DNA of 64,000 nt from positions 1 to 64,000 of the forward strand of contig CALIMH010000005.1 in the NCBI GenBank assembly GCA_938028725.1, given 5' to 3'. The notes under the pieces were generated by a model. That model saw nothing but the letters and a program-made list of their open reading frames with translations. It was not told the origin of the DNA and did not search any database. Positions 14,929 through 25,632 of the stretch are shown here, one piece after another. Every line of letters starts with the position of its first letter. Within the stretch, counting starts at the first letter, position 1. Both the position numbers and the translations under genes were made by a program. The DNA comes from an uncultured Anaerolineae bacterium. Its GTDB lineage: Bacteria > Chloroflexota > Anaerolineae > J036 > Brachytrichaceae.

Positions 14929-15562
14929 AGCGGGGGAGATTGCTCAACCCAACGGCGCAGCCTCATCTGCCAGCACCGACACCGCCAACAACACCGAAGC
15001 CGTGCGCACGCTGGCAGTGCGTGTGGAGGCGCTAGTGTTTGCTGCTGGCGAGCCGGTAGCGATCTCCGCCCTCGCTGCAGCACTGGAGGTGACGCCCGCC
15101 GAGGTAGAAGCGGCGCTGGGTTGGCTGGCGGAACAGTATGCCGACCGAGGCATCCGCCTTCAACAGATGCGCAACACCGTGCGCTTCGTGACGGCACCGG
15201 AGCTGGCCGAGGCCGTTCAGCGCCTGCTCGGCATGGAGGGTGCAGCGCGCCTCTCTGCCGCTGCGTTGGAGACGCTGGCCATCATCGCCTACTTGCAGCC
15301 GATCACGCGCCCTCAGCTTGAGATGATCCGGGGGGTCAACTGCGATGGCGTGATCACCACGCTCCTAGCGCGAAACCTGATCCAGGAACTTGGGCGTGCG
15401 GAGGGCCCCGGCCATCCCATGCGCTATGGCGTCTCCGATGAGTTCCTCAATCACTTCGGGTTGCTCAGCCTTGCCGAACTGCCCCCTTTGGAGCACTTGG
15501 ACGTTGTGGTGAGCCAAGCGCTTGGCGCCGACAAGCCGGGCCATCAGCCAAGCGCTGCGTGA
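14921..15562 (+). CDS. scpB: SMC-ScpAB complex subunit ScpB
   Basis: 213 aa from the ATG at 14921. It contains paired winged-helix domains with the family pattern VEALVFAAGEPV and SAAALETLAIIAYLQPITR, then VNCDGVITTLLARNLI. ScpB binds ScpA and helps SMC organise and segregate chromosomes. scpA is not in this window, although it is often adjacent in other genomes. It overlaps amaP and is followed 6 nt later by rluB. Confidence 0.93.
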   Translation: MPEAGEIAQPNGAASSASTDTANNTEAVRTLAVRVEALVFAAGEPVAISALAAALEVTPAEVEAALGWLAEQYADRGIRLQQMRNTVRFVTAPELAEAVQRLLGMEGAARLSAAALETLAIIAYLQPITRPQLEMIRGVNCDGVITTLLARNLIQELGRAEGPGHPMRYGVSDEFLNHFGLLSLAELPPLEHLDVVVSQALGADKPGHQPSAA

Positions 15563-15568
15563 GCAACC

Positions 15569-16324
15569 ATGCGGCTTCAGCAATTTCTCTCGCGCGCCGG
15601 CTATGGCGCGCGGCGCAAGTGTGAGCAGCTCATCCTCGCCAACCGCGTCATGGTGAACGGTCGGCCGGCAAAACTGGGCATGACCGTGCAGCCCACGGAC
15701 GAGGTGCGTGTGGATGGTGTGCTGGTGCGTCAGGCCGAACCTAAGGTTTACATCGCGCTGCACAAGCCCGTCGGCTACGTCTCCGACCGCAGCAACCCCC
15801 GCGCACGCAGCGTATTCGAGCTGGTGCGGCTGCCCTACCACTTGTTTGGGGTGGGGCGGCTGGACAAGGATAGCAGCGGCTTGCTTCTGCTCACCAACGA
15901 CGGTGACTTCGCCTATCGCCTCACGCACCCCCGCTTCGCGCACGAGAAGGAGTATCACGTGGTAGTGGAGGGCATACCAGACGAGGTGGCGTTGCAACGA
16001 TGGCGACAAGGGGTGTGGCTGCCCGGCGAACAGCATCGCACGCTGCCTTGCCAGGTGGAAGTGCTGAAGCGGCAGGATGTGCCGCCGCGCGCCACGCTGC
16101 GCGTGGTCATGCGCGAGGGTCGCAAGCGCCAGATTCGTCGCATCGCGCGGTTGCTCGGCTATCCCGTTGTGTCGCTGGTGCGCGTGCGCATCGGAGGGCT
16201 GTGGTTGGGTGCTCTACAATCAGGAGCATGGCGCTACTTGCGCCCAGAGGAGGTCGCAATGTTGACAGGCGAGCCTCCGGGCGGGGGCAGCGATGACCAA
16301 CCCTGTTCGCACGATCGCCATTGA
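15569..16324 (+). CDS. rluB: RsuA/RluB-family pseudouridine synthase
   Basis: 251-aa rRNA pseudouridine synthase. An S4 RNA-binding domain covers residues 1-60 (RLQQFLSRAGYGARRKCE). The catalytic domain has the GRLDKDSSGLLLLTNDG motif with the catalytic Asp, and the closing EGRKRQIRRIARLLGYPV. It modifies a uridine in the large or small rRNA. RluB is the likeliest subtype from its place beside scpB. The 3' end overlaps cmk by 32 nt, so both are probably co-transcribed. Confidence 0.9.
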   Translation: MRLQQFLSRAGYGARRKCEQLILANRVMVNGRPAKLGMTVQPTDEVRVDGVLVRQAEPKVYIALHKPVGYVSDRSNPRARSVFELVRLPYHLFGVGRLDKDSSGLLLLTNDGDFAYRLTHPRFAHEKEYHVVVEGIPDEVALQRWRQGVWLPGEQHRTLPCQVEVLKRQDVPPRATLRVVMREGRKRQIRRIARLLGYPVVSLVRVRIGGLWLGALQSGAWRYLRPEEVAMLTGEPPGGGSDDQPCSHDRH

Positions 16325-16991
16325 TGGCCCGGTCGCATCCGGCAAGAGCACGTTGGGCTTTGTCCTCGCTCAGCGGTTGGGCTACCTCTACCTGGACACT
16401 GGGGTGATGTATCGCGCGCTTGCGCTGGCCGCGCTTCAAGCAGGTGTTCCCACTGACGACGAAGCGCAGTTGGAGGAGCTGCTTCAGCACACCCGCATCG
16501 AAGTGCAAGCGCCTAACGTCAACGATGGCCGACGGCAGACGGTGTTGTTGAATGGCCAAGACGTCAGCTGGGAAGTGTATCAGCCGCAAGTGGAGAGGCA
16601 CGTCTCGCGTGTGGCTGCATTCCCAGCCATCCGCCGCGCCATGGTGAGGGAACAGCGCCGCATCGCAGCCGCGCAACCGGTAGTGATGGTGGGGCGCGAC
16701 ATTGGCACGGTTGTCATGCCCGACGCTGACCTCAAGATTTACCTGCGCGCCTCCACCGAGGCGCGGGCGCAGCGGCGCTACCACGAGCTGCGCGCACGCG
16801 GCCAACAAGTCGAGCTAGCCGACGTAATGCAGCAATTGCGCCAGCGCGATGCTCAAGACACGGAGAGGGCGGACTCGCCGCTGCAGCCGGCTGCCGACGC
16901 TGTGATCCTGGACAACACTGCGCTCAATGTCGAGGAGACCCTGCAGCGCGTGTGGACGTTGATCGTTGGGCGCACGGTGAGTGAGCATTAG
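16293..16991 (+). CDS. cmk: Cytidylate kinase
   Basis: 232-aa (d)CMP kinase supplying CDP and dCDP for nucleic acid and lipid precursors. The P-loop GPVASGKST is at residues 12-20, followed by YLDTGVMYRALAL. The lid/base-binding block has VVMVGRDIGTVVMPDA and later QRDAQDTERADSPL, all diagnostic. The start ATG 16293 has a purine-rich GCGGGGG upstream, inside the end of rluB. plsC follows after 6 nt. Confidence 0.95.
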   Translation: MTNPVRTIAIDGPVASGKSTLGFVLAQRLGYLYLDTGVMYRALALAALQAGVPTDDEAQLEELLQHTRIEVQAPNVNDGRRQTVLLNGQDVSWEVYQPQVERHVSRVAAFPAIRRAMVREQRRIAAAQPVVMVGRDIGTVVMPDADLKIYLRASTEARAQRRYHELRARGQQVELADVMQQLRQRDAQDTERADSPLQPAADAVILDNTALNVEETLQRVWTLIVGRTVSEH

Positions 16992-16997
16992 ACCTGC

Positions 16998-17681
16998 ATG
17001 CAGACCTACGCCCCTCCGCGCTCACGATTTCAGCGTCGCTGGTCGTGGAATCGCCGCGCTGAGCTGCGCGGCTTCTACAACGCCTGGCTGCGTGGCTTCC
17101 AGCGTGTGCTGATGCACTTCCACATCGAAGGCCTAGAGCACGTGCCGCCGCGCGGTGGGGCTATCGTGGCGATCAACCACATCAACTTTTGGGACCCTCT
17201 TGTGGTGATGCCATCGCTGGGGCGCGACGTGATCCCCATGACCAAGGTGGAGGCTTGGGAAAGCGCCTTGCGTGTGTTCGTGCACTACTACGGCGCTATC
17301 CCTGTCCACCGCGGGGCGGTGGACACCGCTGCGGTGCGCGCGGCGAGCGAGGCGCTGCAGGTCGGCTATCTGGTGTTGATCTCGCCGGAGGGCACCCGCA
17401 GCCCCACCGGCGCATTGCAGCGCGCTCAAGACGGCATGGCCTTCCTCGCCGTGCGGACCGACGCGCCCATCTTGCCTGTCGCCATCCAGGGCACGCCGGA
17501 TATCTTTCCGGCGTTGCGGCGCCTAAGCCGCGCCCGGGTTCACGTGCGCGTGGGAGAGCCTTTCCGCCTGCCCGCCAGCTCGCCGCGCCCCGATCGCCAC
17601 GAGCTGGAGCAGTTGACGGACTACGCCATGCGCCGCCTAGCAGCGCTGTTACCTCCCCACATGCGCGGCTTCTACGCTTAG
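16998..17681 (+). CDS. plsC: 1-acyl-sn-glycerol-3-phosphate acyltransferase
   Basis: 227 aa. The acyltransferase motif HINFWD (HX4D) lies near residue 58 and SPEGTRSPTG is the glycerophosphate-binding block. PlsC makes phosphatidate from lysophosphatidate at the membrane. There is no long hydrophobic anchor, so it is probably peripheral. It follows cmk closely in a cmk-plsC order common in Firmicutes and Chloroflexota. Substrate could be another lyso-lipid. Confidence 0.88.
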   Translation: MQTYAPPRSRFQRRWSWNRRAELRGFYNAWLRGFQRVLMHFHIEGLEHVPPRGGAIVAINHINFWDPLVVMPSLGRDVIPMTKVEAWESALRVFVHYYGAIPVHRGAVDTAAVRAASEALQVGYLVLISPEGTRSPTGALQRAQDGMAFLAVRTDAPILPVAIQGTPDIFPALRRLSRARVHVRVGEPFRLPASSPRPDRHELEQLTDYAMRRLAALLPPHMRGFYA

Positions 17682-17716
17682 TCAGCTTTGCCGTCTGCGT
17701 GCGATAATCCGGCCAC

Positions 17717-19120
17717 GTGGGCGGATTGGTGCGCGCTGTGGAGGTGGACAGCGCGGCGCATCATGCCGGCATTCAGCCGGGCGACGAGGTGGTGTCCATC
17801 AACGGACACCTGCTGCGCGATGTCATTGACGCGCAATTCTATGGTGCAGAGGAGCACCTCCACATCTGCTACCTGCGGCGCGGCACGTTGCACGAAGCCA
17901 CCGTGCGGCGACATTTCGGCCAGCCGCTCGGGCTTATCTTCGAGCACCCCACGTTCGACGTGGACATCCGCCGCTGCAACAACTTGTGTCCGTTCTGCTT
18001 CGTGCTGCAGAACGCGCCCCGCATGCGGCGTGCGCTATACATCAAGGACGACGACTACCGTTACTCCTTTCTGTTCGGCCACTACGTCACGCTCACCAAT
18101 TTGAGCGACGAGGACTGGAGGCGCATTGCGGAGCAGCGGCTGACACCGTTGTACATCAGCGTGCACGCGACCGACCTCGCGGTGCGTCGGCGCTGTTTGC
18201 GCAACGACCACGCCCCCGACGTGATGGAGCAATTGCGCTGGCTGGCCGATCACGGCATCCAAACTCACACCCAGCTCGTGATCACACCCGGCCTGAACGA
18301 CGGGCCGCACTTGGTGCGCAGCATCACCGACTTGGCCACCCTGTATCCCCACGTGATGTCCGTCACTGTGGTTCCCGTAGGCCTGACCAAGTTTCACCGG
18401 TATGGGCACCGCACGCATACCCCCGCCGAGGCGCGCGCCATGCTGGACGAGGTGGAGCGTTGGCAAGCGCACTTCCTCTCCCAGTTTGGGCGGCGCTTCG
18501 TGTATGCCACTGATGAGTGGTATCTCATCAGTGGCCGTGCCGTGCCACCTCACCGCGCTTACGATGGCCTCGACCTGCGCGCGAATGGGCTTGGCATGGT
18601 GCGCGAGTTCCTCAATGAGTGGCGGCGCATCCGGCGGTCCGAGCTGCCCATGCTCGCCCCCGACCGTCTGCGCTACCGCTCAGCGCTGCTGGTCACCGCT
18701 GCGTTGTTTGCTCCTATCCTGCGGTCTGTTGGTCGCCAATTCACCCAACGCAGCGGGGTGCCTGTGAAGGTGAAAGCTGTCACAAACCAGCGCCTTGGCG
18801 AGCGAATCACCGTGGCCGGCCTCCTATGCGCAGGGGACGTCATCAACCAACTCCGAGCTGACCCTGCTGATCTTGAGGCCGCTGACCTGGTGGTGCTGCC
18901 GCGCTTGATGTTCGATCACCCCCAAAGTATTGCTCTCGACGACCTCTCGCCGTTGGACGTCGCCCGCGCGATAGAGAAGCCGGTCGCTTTAGCTGATGGC
19001 ATGGGCGACGTCGTGGATGCGCTACGCGGTCGTAGTAAACTTATGTTTCACCCAACACAGGAAGAACCAATGATTCCTGTGGCATCTATCGGTGGCTGGG
19101 CAGTCGAGAAATATCTGTGA
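17717..19120 (+). CDS. DUF512 radical-SAM protein with PDZ domain
   Basis: 467 aa. A PDZ domain (about 1-60, HAGIQPGDEVVSING) precedes a radical-SAM core with CX3CX2C at Cys87, Cys91 and Cys94, followed by the DUF512 C-terminal domain. The family is widespread near der/cmk/plsC genes; its reaction is not established. The first CXXXCXXC ligands are intact, so a [4Fe-4S]/SAM cofactor is likely. The start is GTG at 17717, 36 nt after plsC. Its stop overlaps the GTG start of the next gene, a secreted SH3b hydrolase. Confidence 0.9.
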   Translation: MGGLVRAVEVDSAAHHAGIQPGDEVVSINGHLLRDVIDAQFYGAEEHLHICYLRRGTLHEATVRRHFGQPLGLIFEHPTFDVDIRRCNNLCPFCFVLQNAPRMRRALYIKDDDYRYSFLFGHYVTLTNLSDEDWRRIAEQRLTPLYISVHATDLAVRRRCLRNDHAPDVMEQLRWLADHGIQTHTQLVITPGLNDGPHLVRSITDLATLYPHVMSVTVVPVGLTKFHRYGHRTHTPAEARAMLDEVERWQAHFLSQFGRRFVYATDEWYLISGRAVPPHRAYDGLDLRANGLGMVREFLNEWRRIRRSELPMLAPDRLRYRSALLVTAALFAPILRSVGRQFTQRSGVPVKVKAVTNQRLGERITVAGLLCAGDVINQLRADPADLEAADLVVLPRLMFDHPQSIALDDLSPLDVARAIEKPVALADGMGDVVDALRGRSKLMFHPTQEEPMIPVASIGGWAVEKYL

Positions 19121-20649
19121 CATATCGAGAGATGATGAGAGTAAGAGAGCTTGCGTTTGTGTGCGGCATTGCGATTGCAGCCGCGGTTCTATCGCCCGCG
19201 CCTCGCGTCTTGCAGGCGCAGGGCGGTGTTGAAATGACGGTTACCTCGCCTTTTCTTAATGTGCGAGCTGGCCCTGGGCTTGGCTACGACATTATCGGTA
19301 GGCTGAATTGCGGTCAGAAGGTAACTGCTGATGCGCGCACCGCCGATGGGCAGTGGTATCGCATTGCATACAACGGCCGGCAGGCGTTCGTGTTCTCTCA
19401 ATATGTCTCGCAGGATGGCGCTTGCAACGCAGGCGGTGTGGCCAAGTCGCCGGCTCCGGCTGGTGGCGCGGCAAATGGCGTGGTCATCGCCGACATGCTC
19501 AATGTGCGCTCTGGCCCTAGCACGGCCAATGCCATTCTGGGCCGTCTGCGGCGCGGCAACCCTGTGGTCGTGAAGGCCCGCACGCAGGACAGCGCCTGGC
19601 TGCAAATTGATTACCAGGGCCGCGATGGCTTCGTTTTTGCCCAGTTCGTTTCCCTGGGCGGTGTGCCGGCCCCTGCTGCTCGCTCGGCCCCCGCACCTGC
19701 TCCTCGTAGCGGCAACTGGACGTTTGAGCTGGGTGGCCACATCAACACCACCAACTATCTGGCCCAGATGCGCGACATTGGCATGACCTGGGTGAAATAC
19801 CAGGTGGTGATGCCTGGAGGCGCTCCTGATGTGAGCTGGTTGGTGAACGCGGTGCATGGCGCAGGGATGAAGGTGCTGATCGGCGCAGTGGGTGACCGCG
19901 CCCGCGCGGCTGACCCCAACTATCACCGCGAATTTGCCGCAGCGCTTGCTAACCTCGCCCGTCAAGGTGTGGACGCTATCGAGGTGTGGAACGAGCCAAA
20001 CCTGGACCGAGAGTATGGCGGCAGCGGCAATGGCCAAGTCAACCCGGAAAACTACGCCAACATGCTCCGCGAGGCTTATATAGCGATCAAGGCGGCGAAT
20101 CCCAACGTGCTGGTGATCGGCGGCGCGACGGCGCCCACCGGCTATTACGGCGGCGGCTGCTCCCCGGCCGGCTGCGACGACAAACCCTTCGTTGAGCGCT
20201 TGGCAGCAGCTGGTGGCGCGCAGTGGATGGACTGCATGGGCGCTCATCACAACGGCACGATGGTCGGCCCCGACCAAACCAGCGGTGCGCCGGTGGGCAG
20301 CAGCGATCACCACCAGTGGTATTTCTGGGGCACGCTCAACGTGAACTGGAACGCTTTCGGTGGCAAGCTGCCGATCTGCTGGACCGAGCTGGGCTACGTC
20401 ACCGGCGAGGGCATTGGCCCCTTGCCAGCAGGCTTCGCGTGGGGGAGCAACATCACCTTGGCCAACCAGGCGCAATGGCTTGCTCGCGCTGTCCAGCTCT
20501 CCCGCGAGAGCGGCAAGGTGCGCCTGATGATCATCTGGAACATGGACTTCCGCCAGTGGGACGACGACCCACAGGCGGGCTTCTCGATCTTCCGTCCCGA
20601 TGGTTCTTGCCCGGCCTGCGCGACGTTGCGCCAGGTCATGGGGCGATGA
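19117..20649 (+). CDS. Secreted glycoside hydrolase with two SH3b domains
   Basis: 510 aa. An N-terminal signal sequence ends near VLQAQG. Two bacterial SH3 domains (about 40-95 and 125-180; FLNVRAGPGLGYDIIG and DMLNVRSGPSTANAILG) are followed by a Pro/Ala linker and a TIM-barrel hydrolase. Glu293 in WNEPN is the likely acid/base and Glu424 in CWTELGY the likely nucleophile, as in clan-A families such as GH5 and GH39. It probably acts on cell-surface or external polysaccharide while held to the wall by SH3b. GTG 19117 overlaps the previous stop (GTGA). ATG codons at 19132 and 19135 are alternatives. An intrinsic terminator follows at 20661. Confidence 0.85.
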   Translation: MTYREMMRVRELAFVCGIAIAAAVLSPAPRVLQAQGGVEMTVTSPFLNVRAGPGLGYDIIGRLNCGQKVTADARTADGQWYRIAYNGRQAFVFSQYVSQDGACNAGGVAKSPAPAGGAANGVVIADMLNVRSGPSTANAILGRLRRGNPVVVKARTQDSAWLQIDYQGRDGFVFAQFVSLGGVPAPAARSAPAPAPRSGNWTFELGGHINTTNYLAQMRDIGMTWVKYQVVMPGGAPDVSWLVNAVHGAGMKVLIGAVGDRARAADPNYHREFAAALANLARQGVDAIEVWNEPNLDREYGGSGNGQVNPENYANMLREAYIAIKAANPNVLVIGGATAPTGYYGGGCSPAGCDDKPFVERLAAAGGAQWMDCMGAHHNGTMVGPDQTSGAPVGSSDHHQWYFWGTLNVNWNAFGGKLPICWTELGYVTGEGIGPLPAGFAWGSNITLANQAQWLARAVQLSRESGKVRLMIIWNMDFRQWDDDPQAGFSIFRPDGSCPACATLRQVMGR

Positions 20650-20660
20650 GTTGCATCAAC

Positions 20661-20691
20661 GAAGGCGGCAGAAAGCCGCCTTCTCTTCTTT
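20661..20691 (+). terminator. Intrinsic terminator after the SH3b hydrolase gene
   Basis: A 9-bp perfect GC-rich stem (20661-20669 with 20675-20683) has a 5-nt loop and is followed by TCTTCTTT. It sits between the hydrolase stop and the glmS start at 20697. Confidence 0.85.
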
Positions 20692-20696
20692 AAGCC

Positions 20697-22565
<1,869 letters not shown>

Positions 22566-22586
22566 GCGCGACGGGGAGATCGGCTC

Positions 22587-23360
22587 GTGATGTCGCGCAT
22601 CTGCGCCGTTGTCCTCACGCTCAACGAGCAGCGCCACATCCTCCCTTGCTTGGCGTCGCTCGCTTGGGCGGACGACCGCTTGGTGTTCGACTCCTTCAGC
22701 AGCGACGACACGCCACACCTGGCACGCTCAGCCGGCGCGCGCGTTGTCCAACATCCTTTCCAAAACTACGCCCAACAACGCAACGCAGCGCTTCAGCACG
22801 CCAACGCCGAGTGGGTGTTCTTTGTGGATGCCGATGAGCGCTGCACACCGGCGCTAGCTGATGAGGTGCGCCAGGTGACCCGCGCGCCAGCACATGACGT
22901 GTACGCCGTGCCGCGCCACAACTACCTGTTCGGCAAGTTGACGTTGGGCGCCGGCTGGTATCCTGACTACCAGGCGCGCTTGTTCCGCGTTGGCTTCGCA
23001 GATTTTGACCCTGCTCGCGAGGTGCACGAGGTGGCACGCTACCGCGGCGAGATGGGGCGGCTGCGCAACGTGCTGATCCATTACAACTACGACAACGTGG
23101 CTCAATTTCACGCCAAGCAGCGCCACTACATCGCCTTCGAAGCCGCCATGCTGTTCAAGCGTGGCGTGCGCCCCCGCACGCGCAATTTCATCGGCGCTCC
23201 GCTGCGCGAGTTCAAGCGCCGCTTCTTTGACCTGGCCGGATACCGCGATGGATGGCACGGCCTGCAGCTGAGCGCCCTGATGGCTTGGTACGCCTTTCTC
23301 ACTTACCGCCGGCTGGCACAGTTGTGGCAGAGCGATGCTCCTCGCTCTCCGACGCGTTGA
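22587..23360 (+). CDS. Family 2 glycosyltransferase, WaaE/KdtX-like
   Basis: 257 aa. The GT-A start CAVVLTLNEQRHI is followed by the DXD-like VFFVDADERC near residue 80, and by the QARLFRVGF and HEVARYRG blocks typical of this GT2 subgroup. It would transfer a sugar from a nucleotide donor to a lipid or glycan acceptor; neither is identifiable. A C-terminal hydrophobic stretch (LSALMAWYAFLTY) suggests membrane contact. The start is GTG 22587 or ATG 22590. The 3' end overlaps the convergent holB gene by 62 nt. Confidence 0.85.
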   Translation: MMSRICAVVLTLNEQRHILPCLASLAWADDRLVFDSFSSDDTPHLARSAGARVVQHPFQNYAQQRNAALQHANAEWVFFVDADERCTPALADEVRQVTRAPAHDVYAVPRHNYLFGKLTLGAGWYPDYQARLFRVGFADFDPAREVHEVARYRGEMGRLRNVLIHYNYDNVAQFHAKQRHYIAFEAAMLFKRGVRPRTRNFIGAPLREFKRRFFDLAGYRDGWHGLQLSALMAWYAFLTYRRLAQLWQSDAPRSPTR

Positions 23361-24342
23361 AGCTCAACGGCTCTACCCCATAGCTCAGGCGCGGTAGGGT
23401 GATCAGCAGCACGTCCAGCGCCAAGCGCGCGTTGGCGTTTTGGGTGATGAACACCTCTGTTTGCACCATGCGCTGAAGGCACGCCGCGGCTGTCTCAGGC
23501 GAGACACCCTCAGCCACTCGGCGCACAGTTTCCCCGTAGCTGGGTGCACCAGCTTGGACAACGCAGCCGATTGCTGCGCGCGTCACGTCGCGCCAAACGA
23601 GCTGCCAGGTTTGCAGCACGGCGCGGATGTGCGCATCGCCGGCCTTGGCGAGCTGCTCGGCATAAGCGAAGCGAGCGGTGAGACCCTCGCTGAGCAGCCG
23701 GAGCAGGTCGTTGATCGCTTGAAGGCGTGCCTGCAGCGTGGCCGCATCGCGCCAGGCTTGGAGCGCCCAGCCCACTCGACCCTGGGCCAACGCAGCCAAC
23801 AGTGCTGCTTGTGCGGGGGATGCGCCGCGCGCCTGCAGGCCAGCCTCGATTTGCCCACGAGGCAGCGGGCGCATCGGCAGCACTTGGCAGCGCGAGAGGA
23901 TGGTCGGCAGCAAGGCGTCCGCCGATGTTGCTGTGAGGATCAACACAGCGGCTGACGCCGGCTCTTCCAGTGTCTTGAGCAGCGCGTTCATCGCGCCGAG
24001 CGAGAGGGCTTGCGCATCGGCCAGGATCGCCACGCGATGCCGGCTCTCCATCGGCGTGAGCTGCAGCGCGTGCTGCAGCTCACGCACCCGTTCGATGCTG
24101 ATGGTTGCGTTTGCGCCTTCTGGCTCCACTATCAGCAGGTCGGGGTGTTTGCGCTGCGCGATCAGCGCTTGTCCGCGCGCGTCCTGGGCTAGGAGCGCCT
24201 CCGCCAGCGTGAGCGCCAGCGTGGTTTTGCCCACCTGCGGCGGCCCGATGAACAGCAGCGATTGGCCCAACGTGCCGCGCGCAAGCGCATGGCGCAGCCG
24301 TTGGGTTGCCCAGGTGTGGCCGATCACGCTCTCCCAGCTCAT
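23299..24342 (-). CDS. holB: DNA polymerase III delta-prime subunit
   Basis: 347 aa from ATG 24342. The AAA+ clamp-loader domain has Walker A GPPQVGKTTLAL, the LLKTLEEPASAAV block and the SRC motif ILSRCQVLPM. Delta-prime is the stator of the clamp loader at the replication fork. The open frame runs further upstream, but homology begins at MSWESVIGHTWA. The start overlaps the stop of the DUF4126 gene by ATGA. Its 3' end overlaps the convergent glycosyltransferase by 62 nt. Confidence 0.9.
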   Translation of the reverse strand: MSWESVIGHTWATQRLRHALARGTLGQSLLFIGPPQVGKTTLALTLAEALLAQDARGQALIAQRKHPDLLIVEPEGANATISIERVRELQHALQLTPMESRHRVAILADAQALSLGAMNALLKTLEEPASAAVLILTATSADALLPTILSRCQVLPMRPLPRGQIEAGLQARGASPAQAALLAALAQGRVGWALQAWRDAATLQARLQAINDLLRLLSEGLTARFAYAEQLAKAGDAHIRAVLQTWQLVWRDVTRAAIGCVVQAGAPSYGETVRRVAEGVSPETAAACLQRMVQTEVFITQNANARLALDVLLITLPRLSYGVEPLSFNASESEEHRSATTVPAGGK

Positions 24343-24893
24343 GCTTTGCGCGCGCGCAGCTGCCTGATCTGGCGCATCCCGAGCAGGATAAGCACCACCA
24401 GCAGCGCGCTCGCCAGCGGCCAAGCAACCACCGATGCGAGGCTGAGGGCTGCTGAGGCGCCGTCCTCCAACAGGCTGACCACTGGGGCGCCAACCCCCAT
24501 AGTTGTGGCGTTGACTACAGGGCGCGCAGCGGCTTTGGCGGCGTGCACGCTCAGCGCCAACACCAGCCCGCAGATCAGCGCGAGGGTAGGGTTTATCTCG
24601 GTGATCACGCCGGTGTTGGCAGCGAAGAGGATCGCGCCGGCGGCGGGCCGAATCAAGGTTTGGACGGCGTCGTTGATGTGGTCCACGCCGGGCAGCTTGT
24701 CGGCGATGAACTCGATCACTCCCAGCACGACAATGGCGAGGATAGCGGGGATGCTCGCCAGCACATCGAACGGCTCGCTCAGCCGGATCGCGTTGGCGCG
24801 AGCGAGCAGCGCGACAATCAGCAGCGGGATGTAGGCGTTCAAGCCTGCTGCGCCAGCCAGCCCCAACGCCCCCACAATGTTCGCTAAAGCCAC
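24339..24893 (-). CDS. DUF4126 family membrane protein
   Basis: 184 aa from GTG 24893, with about five hydrophobic segments. It starts ANIVGALGLAGAAGLNAYIPLLIV, a typical DUF4126 opening shortened here to its first part, and ends in a basic tail RQIRQLRARKA. No function is known for the family. The frame continues upstream to 25037, but those residues are Ser/Arg-rich and overlap lutC, so I rejected them. Coupled to holB by a 4-nt overlap. Confidence 0.8.
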   Translation of the reverse strand: MALANIVGALGLAGAAGLNAYIPLLIVALLARANAIRLSEPFDVLASIPAILAIVVLGVIEFIADKLPGVDHINDAVQTLIRPAAGAILFAANTGVITEINPTLALICGLVLALSVHAAKAAARPVVNATTMGVGAPVVSLLEDGASAALSLASVVAWPLASALLVVLILLGMRQIRQLRARKA

Positions 24894-24954
24894 AGCGCTG
24901 CTAAGTGTAGCTGATTGCGTAGGCGGGTTAGCTCGGCCTGTGAGTGGGGCAGCC

Positions 24955-25632
24955 CTAGGGCGTGAGCAGCACGATGTGCAGCTCCAGCGGGCCGTGCGCT
25001 CCGCGCACGGGCTGCTGCTCGATGTCGCTCGTGGCACTGCTGCCGGTGATCAGCGTCACGTTGCTGCTCTCGCGCAGCGGGCGCAGATCAGCGGCGCGTT
25101 GCAGCGCGAAGTAGTCCTCCAGGCGCGGCAGGATGCGTCCTGCCCGCAGGATGGCGAGGTGATAAGGGGGCAGCAGCGACGCCATGCGTGGCTTGCCTGG
25201 GCCGGCGTGCAGCACCAGTGTGCCGGTGGTTGCCAGTGCCCAGTCCACGCCGGTGATGCCAACGTCCGCCGTGGCGACTGTGACGTTATCCCCTTGCACG
25301 CGCTCGATGCCCAGCTCCTCCAGCACTGCGTCAACGCCTGCCAGCGGGATGTGAGCCATGTCCCATGTGATGGCGCGGCGCGCGCCGAGTCGGGTGAGCA
25401 GTTCACGGAGCACAGCGCGCCCCTCCTCGTCGTTCGAGACGCGATGCACCATGGCGCGCGCCCGCTCCGCCTCTGTGATGAAGCGCTGCACCCAGTCCTC
25501 ATCTGGCGATGCGCGGGTCACCACCAGGCTTGGCTTGCTGTCAGCGGTTGTGGAGGGGAAGGGTGGTGAGGCGCGCCGCAGGCGGCTCAAAATTTCTTCA
25601 CGGGCGCGTGCGTTGTGATGTGGCAGGCTCAT
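24955..25632 (-). CDS. lutC: LUD-domain lactate utilisation protein LutC
   Basis: 225 aa from ATG 25632. It is a LUD-fold protein with ITWDMAHIPL, VGITGVDWALATTGTLVLH and a closing HGPLELHIVLL, matching LutC/YkgG. LutC is part of the LutABC complex that oxidises L-lactate to pyruvate. It overlaps the end of lutB by 35 nt. No lutA gene is in the window. Confidence 0.88.
   Translation of the reverse strand: MSLPHHNARAREEILSRLRRASPPFPSTTADSKPSLVVTRASPDEDWVQRFITEAERARAMVHRVSNDEEGRAVLRELLTRLGARRAITWDMAHIPLAGVDAVLEELGIERVQGDNVTVATADVGITGVDWALATTGTLVLHAGPGKPRMASLLPPYHLAILRAGRILPRLEDYFALQRAADLRPLRESSNVTLITGSSATSDIEQQPVRGAHGPLELHIVLLTP

Noticed and set aside
19189-20475. 428-codon minus-strand frame opposite the SH3b hydrolase
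   Set aside because: Antisense to a gene with signal peptide, two SH3b domains and catalytic residues; has no family features.
20650-20696. glmS ribozyme before glmS
   Set aside because: The whole gap is 47 nt and is filled by a terminator hairpin; the ribozyme core needs far more sequence.
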